Source of the DNA: Nissolia schottii
Lineage: Eukaryota; Streptophyta; Magnoliopsida; Fabales; Fabaceae
Direction: 5' to 3'
Assembly (NCBI GenBank): GCA_003254905.1
Contig: QANU01103765.1
Span: 103,972-167,971 of the forward strand
Length of the DNA: 64,000 bases
Under the pieces are notes generated by a model that had not been told where the DNA came from, searched no databases, and was given only the letters and a program-made list of their open reading frames with translations. Below, in pieces: positions 25,199 to 35,016 of this stretch (within the stretch, counting starts at the first letter, position 1; every line of letters starts with the position of its first letter). The translations under genes were made by a program, and so were the position numbers.

Positions 25199-27173
25199 NT
25201 ATATATGACTTATGAAGTATCACTAGCATATATAAGAGTTAAACATTTTTAAAGATATGACAATATATAAATAGATACTTGTTTTTTTAAAAAAATTATA
25301 CTAAAAGTGCATTAAGAATTAATGTTTTTTTATTTGATATTTGTTTCGCTTTGCAATTCTTATTTTCTTGCTGGCGCTTTCATACATTTGAAGCTGCTGC
25401 TATTGCTTTAATTAAACTTAGCCACACTACACAGCCTCTGTGCCAGCCTGCATGCCTTACCAAAATGCACTTGTCACTGGCTATTGCATTCATTCATTCA
25501 TACTACAATGACCAACTTTCTAGCCAAACCTCCTTTATGAGAAAATGATTTATCACCCTTACAATTTAATTTCTCTTCCAAACAAATTAAGAAAACAAAA
25601 AGCTAAGTCTTAGCTCAATTGGGTAGGCTTATTAAATTTCATTGCAACTATATATAGCCATTTAATTATTGCATTTTACCCTCACCCTTGTCTTCTTAGC
25701 CCCTTTCTCTTTCACTGAGGGGGTAGGAGGCTTTAAATTTCTTTTCACCCCCTCTTGACTAGTAAAAGCTATCCATCCTTTTATCTTCAAATGGAAATTT
25801 GGATTCATGGACTGAGAAACTATTTATATAGACAATGACCTTTCTGATGATCACATTCATGATCATACATAATTATATGCATAGGTCCTTGAGATATCAA
25901 ATATAGCTCAAGCTTTGAAAAAATGTGCATTAATAACTAAGAGATTGATTGTGATGCAACGATAGTTTAAAATCTTTTACACTGTCATCTAATGAAAACC
26001 TCACAAAGATGTATGATTTTTGAAGTAATTAGAGAAAGTCAAATACTTTTGTTGATATAACAAGTTTTGATTAAATGCCAATGTAAAAAAAATTTACATT
26101 GTCAGTGGATATAACAATTAAACTATAATAGCTAATTGGCAATAAATGCGAAGGGAAATTGATTTAGAATATAGTTTTCCAATTAAGTAAATATTGATCA
26201 AATTAATATAGCAAACAAATTTGCTAGTAATTAGTTATAATGCAATGACTAGAACAACTTGACTTACCCTACACCAGGAGGGAATGAGAATGAGACACAC
26301 ATCAGATAGAACCATTCGGATTCGGTTAGGTCCTCCGGCGAGAGGGCGGCACAGGGCCGGCGAGTCGGCGGGTTAGTCTCGCCGGCGGACAGCGACTCGT
26401 AGAGTTCCCTGAGCTGCTGGCTTCTCTGGAGAGACGCCTCCTCGGCACTAACCTCCATTGGTTGCACCGTCTTCCTAGTCTTAATTGCCCCATTGTAGTA
26501 CCCATCACCCCAAACCAAAGTCCTAAATAAACATACATATACAAATCCTATAATAAAATTTCAATAATTCTATAGCCTTAATATATACAATTACATTAGC
26601 AATACCAATCTTCTAAGTGACATGTTGATTTTAAACATCAACTTTAAACTTTTGTATTCGGTTCAAGATCAAGAAAAAAATATCACCAAAAAAGCTAATA
26701 CACACATATTTGTGTTATTACTAGAACTTAGAATCATGTAACCATAACAAAATAGAAACCAAAAAGCATTATATAGTCGGAATTAATGCGTGTGTGAATT
26801 AAAATTATAATCATGAAACCAAAATACAAAATGAAAAAAAAAAAAAAGACAAAAGAAACTAAGAAGCATTGTAGTGTTATACACATATACATAGCAAATA
26901 CACACATATTAGCTAGAACTTGGAATCATGCAACCAAAAAAATATAAATTTAAAAGGACAAGAAAGAAACCAAGAAGCATCAGAGGAGAATAATCTTATA
27001 TATATTTTAACTAATTATAGTGAGAAGATTAAATTGAAGCAAAAAATAAAATAAAATAAAATTACGTACACTTGCTGAGGACAAAGTTGCCAGAAAAGGC
27101 TATAGGTCCACTGAACAGATTGCACCGCAGCCTGCAACATGCTTTGAAGCCTATTCCCTAGTGGCGCAGCCAT
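14750..27173 (-). CDS. TT8: TT8/AN1-type bHLH transcription factor (flavonoid pigment regulator)
   Basis: Seven exons on the minus strand: 27173-27070, 26522-26268, 22076-21980, 21470-21456, 21332-21276, 21038-20507 and 15708-14750. They sum to 2019 nt and 672 aa with every GT-AG junction in phase. Residues 1 to about 190 form the MYC/MYB-interaction domain (SVQWTYSLFWQLCPQQ, WGDGYYNGAIKTRKT, ESEWFYLMCVSFSFPPG, GANEVDSKTFSRAILAKSAR, CIPLLDGVVEFGTT). An acidic block lies at about 244-261. The bHLH (about 484-533) reads ANHVLAERRRREKLNERF and keeps H486, E490 and R494, the His-Glu-Arg set for G-box binding. The C-terminus is an ACT-like dimerisation region. The family acts with R2R3-MYB and TTG1 WD40 proteins to activate anthocyanidin reductase and other late flavonoid genes, notably in seed coats. 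No disabling change was seen. Introns 2 (4191 nt) and 6 (4798 nt) carry many repeats and one N gap. TT8 rather than GL3/EGL3 is judged from bHLH and acidic-region similarity. Confidence 0.93.
17834..18122. repeat. One end of a dispersed repeat, cut by an assembly gap
   Basis: TTTAGTCCCTG-type words recur (about 17848, 17896, 17926), followed by GC-rich sequence with ACGTGGC words and repeated CCCGACC, then an A run and Ns. The composition differs sharply from the surrounding AT-rich intron, indicating an insertion. The other end was not found beyond the gap. Superfamily uncertain. Confidence 0.5.
18543..18726. repeat. Short TIR element (MITE) in TT8 intron 6
   Basis: The left end (AGTTTAATCAATATTTATTGAC...GGTGTAAA) and the complement of the right end (GGTTTAATTACTATGCATTGAT...AGTGCAAA) match along about 50 bases. 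It is non-coding and related to 25945-26128. Confidence 0.55.
21129..21175. repeat. (AT)n microsatellite in TT8 intron 5
   Basis: Uninterrupted AT dinucleotide run of about 47 bases, readily polymorphic. Confidence 0.95.
21456..21470 (-). other. TT8: 15-nt microexon (exon 4) of TT8
   Basis: AGTGCTCGTATCCAG, flanked by a CTATAG acceptor and a GTAAGA donor, encodes SARIQ. It exactly fills the gap between exon 3 (...ILAK) and exon 5 (TVVCIP...), matching the SAKIQTVVCIP run of TT8 proteins. It is too short for ordinary gene finders. Confidence 0.85.
24746..24978. repeat. Foldback (MITE-like) element in TT8 intron 2
   Basis: AGAGTAAAC at the left matches the complement of GTTTACTCT at the right, with imperfect pairing (CTCTAG, TATGGAAATACA-type words) continuing inward for about 80 bases. 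Confidence 0.5.
25945..26128. repeat. Short TIR element (MITE) in TT8 intron 2, same family as 18543-18726
   Basis: The ends are inverted around TTTTACACTGTCATCTAATGA and TTTACATTGTCAGTGGAT. It shares the acattgtcatctaat core with 18543-18726. Non-coding. Confidence 0.5.
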
Positions 27174-27272
27174 TCTTCCCTTCCAACAACAAGCTTTTGC
27201 ACCGCCAAGCTTCCTTTTTTTTTTTTAATATTCTATTATTTCCCTGAAATAATAATAATAATAATAATAATA

Positions 27273-27311
<39 letters not shown>

Positions 27312-29548
27312 TTTATAATCTCTATATCTCCCTCAAAAACACACCAAAAAGTGGGACAGTGGGGAGGGGGTGGAGGGTTTGTTTTGTGTGTTTGGTGATG
27401 TGAGCTGAAAATCAAAGAACCTTTAATCTACCCCCAATAATAATAATAATAATAAATAAATAAATAAATAGAAATTGAGAGAGAAAGAAGGTTGGGGGGG
27501 GGGGAGGATTAAGTTCTAAGGAGAGAAGAGAAGGCAGTATATTAAGAAGACTAGCCTTTATATGTTTGTGCTTTGTTGTGAGTGAGAGAGAGAGAGAGAA
27601 TTACAAAGAAAAAGGAGAGAGGCTTTTAAAAAGGGTGTATGACTTTGAGGTGGATACGCGAGCTATCCAAGAAAATACTATGCACCATCTTTGTAAGATG
27701 AGAATATTGATCCCAAGAACGTTTGTTGGATTAGTAAAACAAAAATAATTGAGAGAGAGAGAGAGATAAAGTTTGATAGGAGAAGAGAGAAATTATTAGA
27801 TGATAGAATACTAATTGAATTACAATTTCTTTTTTTTATTATTATTAAATCACTTGTTAAAAAATTTGACTAATTTAACTCGAACTAATTATAGATTTAT
27901 AAAGGAAATAAGGGTCTTTGAATAATTCTTTTTCATCCTTAAGGTTCAAACTTAAAACCATTGATTAAGAAAAAAAATGTGTCACTTTGCCTAAGTACCC
28001 CACGTTAATATTAATGAACTATATTTTGATAATTTATAAAATGACATTTCAGATAAATATATAAGTTAATGATAAAAAAAATACTTAATTTTTTTTTCTT
28101 CGATAAGTGGAAGGTCTTCTTATTCATAAGCACTCCAAACTGGATAAACACACACAATAAGAAACTCTCAAATCTTAACAAATCTCATTATCTAAAGTAT
28201 TTTATTCTTCCCCAAAACTTAATAATGCTCAACAAAATTAAAAAAAAAAAAACTTCATTAAAAATCTCTAAAAAAAAATGTAATGGACAAAAATAAAAAT
28301 CACTTTAACTTTTAGGGAAAGAGACGTTTGGGTATATAAACATAGATAATAATACAAGAGAAGAGGAGAGGAGAGGAGAGGAGAGGATGTTTTGACCGGT
28401 TGGTGTCTACCTGACAGTTTTTGGCTATGTCCCTGTGAGGCTGAGAAAGCGTGTCTTTGTGGTTTTGTTAGCTGTGTCATTTTTCAGACCGTGCATGGTT
28501 CTTTTGGAGATATCATGAGATTAAGAGAAATTTTTACCTCTACAAAGTGTGGTCTGAAATATGTTTTTGGCTATATACAAAATAATATTTAATTTAATCA
28601 TCACGAAAAATAAGTTTATATATATATATTTATATTTATTGCTTAAGACTAATGTTTTTATTGCATAATCAAGATCGTCTTCTCCACAATATTTTATTCT
28701 TTTTTTTTTAATCAAATTGAAGTCTTCCTTCTAAAATTGGAATATGCTTTTATCATTAAGTTTGGTCTAATTAACAACACGCTTTACAACCACACAATTT
28801 TTTTTGATGAGATTAATGAAATGATTGGCTAGGTGGGCACCACTAATCAACAATGGACCAATCACCTGCTTGATCATAAATTCTCAATCCATAAATCTTT
28901 TTAATGGAAGACTAACCATGTATAAAGCAAGCTTGCAAAGTGACCTTTTAGCTCTGAAAATCTATGATCAGGATTCAGGAGGGAATACAAAAAAATTTAA
29001 GTAGAAAAGGGACAAGATTAAACCTGTATAACAGAAAAATTAATACTGTTTATATGTGTACAGAGAGAGAGAGAGAAATATACTGCTGTACTAAAAAAAT
29101 CAATACAAAATATTTCTATGTTCAATATAAACAATACACATGTTAAATATAAATATAAAATTAAATATATACGTTGGGATTGTCAAAAATGGTGATGCGA
29201 CATGAAGTAAAGGGTGACTTAGGAAAGAATGGTGATAAGAAATAGAGCGACAAAAGGATAACTGCATGCGAAAAGAGAAGTGATAAGTCGTTGATGGATA
29301 TATTGGTGACTCAAATAGTGAATAGAAGGCTTACCTAGAACTTTATTGGTGACTCAAATGGTGATGCAATTCACACTCTAGTTCTTTACCTAGATCTTTA
29401 TAATGACTTGTCCTTCTACATTTTTTTTTAATTTGGGCCATCAATTAATATGTTTGAATAGATATATTTAATATAAAAAGAAAAAGACTAAGCGAGAACA
29501 TGACACAACCTCTTTTCTGCCCTTTCCTCGACTAATGGGAATGATAAA
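27174..29548. other. TT8: Upstream region of TT8 up to the copia insertion
   Basis: Presumed promoter and 5' UTR for the minus-strand TT8 gene. It contains the (AAT)n(ATT)n palindrome at 27249-27312, AAT/AAAT repeats at 27441-27471, GA-rich (CT-rich on the sense strand) tracts at about 27580-27598 and 27752-27766, and a GGAGA minisatellite at 28360-28387. Start site, TATA box and MYB/bHLH boxes could not be assigned with confidence. Confidence 0.5.
27249..27312. repeat. Self-complementary (AAT)n(ATT)n microsatellite just upstream of the TT8 ATG
   Basis: About nine AAT units pass directly into about twelve ATT units. The sequence can therefore fold into a near-perfect hairpin. It lies about 75 bases 5' of the TT8 start codon at 27173, probably in the 5' leader or core promoter. 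Confidence 0.9.
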
Positions 29549-29553
29549 AATAC

Positions 29554-29777
29554 TAATAGTGTATGTACACTTTTAACTTAATGGTTAGTTAGTTAGTTGT
29601 TGATTAGTTAGAGTTAGTTAAGCCAGCTTGCTTCCTACACAAGCAACTGCTCTATGTATAAATGGCACAATGCCATCTGAATACAATTCAACTTCTTCTT
29701 TCTCAAACTCTCTCTCATTTTGTTTTCCATCTCTTTACTTGTTGCACAAGCTTATGGTTGCAGAACGAATTCCATTA
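29554..29777 (+). repeat. 5' LTR of the copia element
   Basis: The boundary is set by where similarity to the 3' LTR stops on both sides. It contains a TATAAATGG motif near 29656 that may be its promoter. Confidence 0.93.
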
Positions 29778-29957
29778 TGGTATCATTCGCTTACATGCTT
29801 CCACCCTCAACTTTCTTTCTCGTTTTTCCTCATCCCTGCCACGATGTCTCTGGTTGCCGCTGAAGTGAGGTAAGTCAGTTTCATTCACTTTCTTGCACTT
29901 TCCTGCACTTTCCTACATTTTCTTGGAGACCTTTTCCTGCATTTTCTGCTCACGGTT

Positions 29958-32900
29958 GTGTCAACGGCGGCAACTCTTGATCCGTCTCAAGACTTCTCTT
30001 CCCCCTATTACCTTCATCCTAATGAAAATCCATCTTTGATCTTGGTGTCCACCCTCCTCAATGACGCCAATTATCATGGTTGGTCACGCGCTATGCGCAT
30101 GGCGCTTCTATCCAAGAACAAAGTCAAATTCATTGATGGTTCTATCGTGATGCGTGCTGCTGATTCTGCCCTGTTCAACCAGTGGGAAAAGTGTAACCAC
30201 ATGGTTTTGTCATGGATTATTCGGGTTGTAGAGCCTTCAATCGCGCAAAGCGTCTTATGGCTTGACAAAGCGCATGAGGTTTGGAGTGAATTGAAGGAAA
30301 GGTTTTCTCAGGGAGACATTCTCCGCATTGTTGATCTTCATGACGAGATAGCTTCATTACGCCAAGGAGATGCGTCCGTTACTGCGTTTTTCACTAATCT
30401 AAAAACGCATTGGGATGAATTGGACGTCTTCAGGCCAATGCCTTCCTGTAAGTGTGCAATTCAATGCTCATGTGGAGTTCTTGATGAGTTGAAATCCAGG
30501 ATGAATGCTGATCGGGCAATCAGGTTCCTAAAGGGACTTAATGAATCGTTTCACACAGTTTGGTCTCAGGTACTACTCATGGACCCTCTTCCATCATTGA
30601 ACAAAATTTTCTCCCTTGTGCTTCAACATGAACGCCAGCTTGCTTAGGAGACAAGTTCTGAGGCGAAAATGCTCTTGAACTATGCTAACAAGCCCCAAGC
30701 CCCTTTTAATGCTAAGCAATCATCATCTGATCCCTCTAAGCCCAAGCAACAGGGCAAGAAATGCTCATTTTGTGGCTATAAAGGCCATACAGTGGATGAG
30801 TGTCATAAGAAACATGGGTACCCTCCAGGTTGGAAGTCAAAAAGGGTTGCCGCAAATGCTGTGGTTGCGACAGGTTCAGATGGCCAACAATCTTTCACTT
30901 TCACATCCGAACAGTATCAGAATCTCTTGGCCCTGATTTAATCGTCTCAGGCTAATTCTGGACAGATCCAAGCCAACCTTATCCAAGCCAACAATGCCTC
31001 TAGTTCTGCTCCAACCACAGGTACTGTTTCATGGATTTTAGACTCAGGGACCACGCACCATATTTGTAGCTCTTTGGCCTTCTTCAAATCCTATAGACAG
31101 TTGAGCCCTCCTCTTGCAATCAATCTGCCAAATGGACACATATTATACTTATCTCATATAGGCACTGTGCAATTTAATTCAAGATTTTGTTTAGTGAATG
31201 TGTTGTTTCTGCCACGTTTCAGATTTAATCTAATATCTGTTAGCCAGCTTTGTGCCGATTTGGAGTGTAGACTCACATTGTCCTATGATGAATGCATTAT
31301 TCAGGACATGCTTAGCTCGAACCCGATTGGACATGCTAAAGCAAATGCAGGCCTGTACATTCTTGATAACCCTGCATTACAGCCTTCTGATCATGCTGTC
31401 ATCAATTCTGTTTCTGTTGATAAATTTGACCTATGGCACTATAGATTAGGCCACTTGGGTTCAGACAAGTTGAAATTGTTGCATAATATACATATATTTG
31501 TACCTGCTTGTAAAAAGAATATCCCATGTGATGTTTGTCATTTTTCCAAGCAAAAGACTATTCCTTTCTCTCTAAGTAATTCTGTTGCTGCTGAAATTTT
31601 TGATTTGTTGCATGTGGATATATGGGGGCTTGTTCCAACTATTTCAATACAAGGGCATAGGTACTTTCTAACCATAGTTGATGACAAAAGTAGACACACT
31701 TGGATTTATCTGTTGAAATCTAAAGCTGAGGCATCTTCATCTCTAAGAGCATTCATTATTATGATTGCCACTCAATTTGACAAAAGGATTAAAGTGGTCA
31801 GATCGAACAATGGGCCAGAATTTACCATGGCTGAATTCTATGCTGCTAGGGGCATTATTCATCAGCTGAGTTGTGTGGAGACACCACAACAAAATGCTGT
31901 GGTTGAAAGAAAACATCAACACTTGCTCAATGTTGCTAGGTCATTGCTTTTTCAATCCAATATGCCTCATTGCTTCTGGTGTTTTGCTGTTATGCAAGCT
32001 TGCTTCCTGATAAATAGGATTCCCTCTAAAGGTTCTCAGTTGCAGTCACCATATGCCATCATACACTCCAAGGATCCAGATTTGACCTTTCTCAAAGTTT
32101 TTGGGTGTCTACCTTATGCATCCACTCTTACTAGACACAGAACCAAACTGGATAGCAAAGCCAGGAAATGTGCTTTCCTGGGATACAAATATGGCACCAA
32201 AGGGTTTCTCTTGTATGATCTAGTTTCAAAGGAAGTCTTTCTTAGTAGAAATGTCATCTTCTATGAGAACCATTTCATGCTTCCACTCGCACTGAACAGA
32301 CTACAGCAGGTGGTGGTCTAGTACTTCCTGCTGAGGTATCAGGAAATGATGATCTTTTTATGATCACTTGGCTCATGTTCCCACTCACTCACCCCCTGTT
32401 GTGCTGTCCACTGAAACTGCTATCTCTGTGTCTGAAGTTCCAGCTAGAAGATCTAGCAGACCCAGGCATTTTCCATCATATCTCAGGGATTACCATTGCA
32501 GCCTCCTGAATAATGCTTCATCTAATCTTGCCTGTTCTGAAGCTGACCTCTCCACTCATTACCCTTTGAGCTCAGTAGTTGGTTATGATTCTCTATCTCC
32601 CACACATAGGCAATTTGCCTTGAACATGACCACTACCAACTGAACCCTCAAGTTATGTTGCAGCTGTTAAAGAAGAATGCTAGAAAGCTGCAATGCAGGC
32701 TGAGATTGCAGTACTATAACAAAACAATACTTGGGAAGTTGTTGATCTTCCTCCTGGTAAGGTTCCTATAGGCTGCAAGTGGGTATACAAAATAAAGCTC
32801 AAGGCTGATGGCACAATTGAGATATACAAAGCTCGCCTAGTTGCCAAAGGTTTCACCCAAACTCATGGTATTGACTACCTTGACACATTCAGTCCAGTTG

Positions 32901-34080
32901 CAAAAATGTCTACAATCAGGCTTTCTTTCCCTAACATTTATTAAAGGCTGGCATCTACAGCAACTGGATGTAAACAATGCCTTTCTTCATGGTTACCTCC
33001 ATGAGGAGGTATATATGAAATTACCTCAAGGATTCAAATTCTCAAAACCTAATCAAGCTTGTAGATTGCTAAAGTCTCTATATGGATTGAAACAAGCCAC
33101 CAGACAGTGGTTTTCTAAACTGTCTACGGCTCTACTATCTCAAGGATTTCCTCAATCTAAATGTGATCATTCTCTTTTTCCCAAGCACTCGGGTGGCTGT
33201 TTCACTGCCTTATTAGTCTATGTTGATGATGTGATATTAAGTGGTAATGATTGGGATACAATCTGCAACATCAAAGCCTTCTTGGATCAGCAATTTAAAA
33301 TTAAGGACCTTGATGACTTGAAATAGCTCGCAGCCCCCAAGGAATTTCCATCTCTCAACGCAAGTATGCTCTTGAGCTCATCACTGATGCTGGTCTCTTG
33401 GGTTGTAAACCAGACCAATGGTCCACTCTCCAAAGCTGTCAAAGACTGAAGGAGAGCCCCTTACCAATCCATCCCCTTTCAGGCGTCTCATTGGCCGCCT
33501 CATCTACTTGACCACCACAAGGCCAGATCTATCATTTTCTGTCAATCAGCTAGCTGAATTTATGGCTAACCCAAGCACAACACACCACCAAGCAGCAATG
33601 CGCGTCCTTCACTTTGTGAAATCTGCTCCTAGCCTTGGCATTTTTCTACCATCATCAGCAGCAATTCAACTTAAGACATATAGTGATGCCAATTGGGCAG
33701 GCTGCCCGGACACCAGAAGGTCAACCACAGGGTATTGTCTCCAGGTCCTCTTGTGAAACCGAGTACAGGGCCATGGCGGCTGTAACCTGCGAGCTCCAAT
33801 GGCTGTCATACCTCCTGCAAGATTTTGGCATCATGGATCACAAGACTGCTATAATCTTCTATGATAATGCATCTTCCATTTAGATAGCTCGAAATCCTGC
33901 CTTCCATGAACGAACCAAGCACATTGAGTTAGATTGCCAATTGGTTAGAGACAAGGTCCATGACGGGTTCATTCGTCTATTACCTATCACTTCTAAGCTT
34001 CAACTAGCCGACATACTAACTAAGCCTTTGCCTCCTACCATCTTTAATTTTCTACACAGCAAGCTTGGGTTGCTGAACAT
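29958..34080 (+). pseudogene. Degraded copia gag-pol
   Basis: One frame runs from about 29958 to 32321, broken by TAG at 30645 and TAA at 30939. The gag retrotransposon domain comes first (NYHGWSRAMRMAL), then a CCHC zinc knuckle (CSFCGYKGHTVDEC, about 30763), protease with an intact DSG (WILDSGTTHHIC, about 31034) and integrase (HYRLGHLG; VDIW; RSNNGPEF, where the usual Asp of SDNG is Asn). Frameshifts and stops follow. RT (LVYVDDVILSGND, about 33215) and RNase H (YSDANWAGC, about 33680; ETEYRAM, about 33757) are readable in shifted frames. No clear ATG opens gag; the frame begins near a GTG. The element cannot make an intact polyprotein. Confidence 0.9.
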
Positions 34081-34111
34081 ATTTGAACCCAACTCCAAGT
34101 TTGAGGGGGGG

Positions 34112-34333
34112 TAATAGTGTATGTACACTTTTAACTTAACGGTTAGTTAGTTTGCTGTTGATTAGTTAGAGTTAGTTAAGCCAGCTTGCTTCCTACACAA
34201 GCAACTGCTCTATGTATAAATGGCACAATGCCATCTGAATACAATTCAACTTCTTCTTGCTTAAACTCTCTCATTTTGTTTTCCATCTCTTTACTTGCTG
34301 CACAAGCTTATGGTTGCAAAACGAATTCCATTA
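34112..34333 (+). repeat. 3' LTR of the copia element
   Basis: Near-identical to 29554-29777. It follows the polypurine tract and is followed by AATAC. Confidence 0.93.
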
Positions 34334-34802
34334 AATACTAAGCAAAATATTTATTTTGAATATAAATCAATATAAAATTTTATATATTAATTAATTAATT
34401 ATACCTTATATAAAATATATATAATTTTAGTTAATTATTAAAAATTTAAAACAGTAGTATATAATTAATTATGATATGGAACAATTTATATTAGTTGTCC
34501 ATAAAATTAAATAAAAATAAAATTCAAAAAGTGTGACTCATACCAGCAACCTCTCCAATGCAATTTAGTTTTTTTTTTTTTTTCGCTGCAATCCATTGTT
34601 GTATGTCCAAAAATTTGTTTCGATTTTAGACGCCATTGACTGAGGTGAGTTTAGTCACCACTGCACCAAGTAGTGCAGCGAAATGAGTCGTAGATATAAT
34701 TTCCTTTGAATTGAATAAATCAAATATAAACACAAAATAACAAGAGAAAAAATTATAAGATGATAACAAATAAAGAGACACAAGAATTTAATATGACAAA
34801 AG

Positions 34803-35016
34803 TGCTACATGTACACCCAATTTTATACACCCATACATATACCATTAATAATGCACAAACTTTATTCTCACGAGTGCACAAACATTACAAACTTGTAAAT
34901 GATACTCTCAACTATACTTAATTAAGTGTACAAACATTACATGAGTTAAAACACAAACTTTATGTATATAAATATGAGGTGTATGTATAGTGTATGATTT
35001 TTGGTGTACGTGTAGC
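34803..35016. repeat. MITE with about 39-bp terminal inverted repeats
   Basis: The left end GCTACATGTACACCCAA...CATACATATACC pairs with the right end GGTGTATGTATAG...GGTGTACGTGTAGC. A related partial end lies at about 35054-35095. No coding capacity and no target duplication resolved. Confidence 0.6.

Larger units (their letters stand above)
22077..26267 (-). other. TT8 intron 2, repeat-rich
   Basis: 4191-nt intron. It holds a (TA)n(GA)n tract at about 23035-23089, a foldback element at 24746-24978, an (AT)n run ending in N (25199), and a MITE at 25945-26128. No coding content was recognised. Confidence 0.8.
29549..34338 (+). mobile_element. Ty1-copia LTR retrotransposon, near full length, coding-defective
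   Basis: A 5-bp target duplication AATAC (29549-29553 and 34334-34338) flanks LTRs of 224 and 222 bp that differ by a handful of substitutions and a small indel, so insertion is fairly recent. The LTRs start TAATAG and end CCATTA rather than TG...CA. TGGTATCA (29778) directly after the 5' LTR fits an initiator-Met tRNA primer site, and a TTGAGGGGGGG polypurine tract precedes the 3' LTR. Order gag-PR-IN-RT-RH assigns it to Ty1-copia. Stops and frameshifts make it non-autonomous now. It sits about 2.4 kb 5' of the TT8 start codon, in the opposite transcriptional orientation. Confidence 0.95.

Noticed and set aside
28301..28600. Short frames around the GGAGA minisatellite
   Set aside because: Low complexity on one side and no conserved protein sequence; treated as TT8 upstream DNA.
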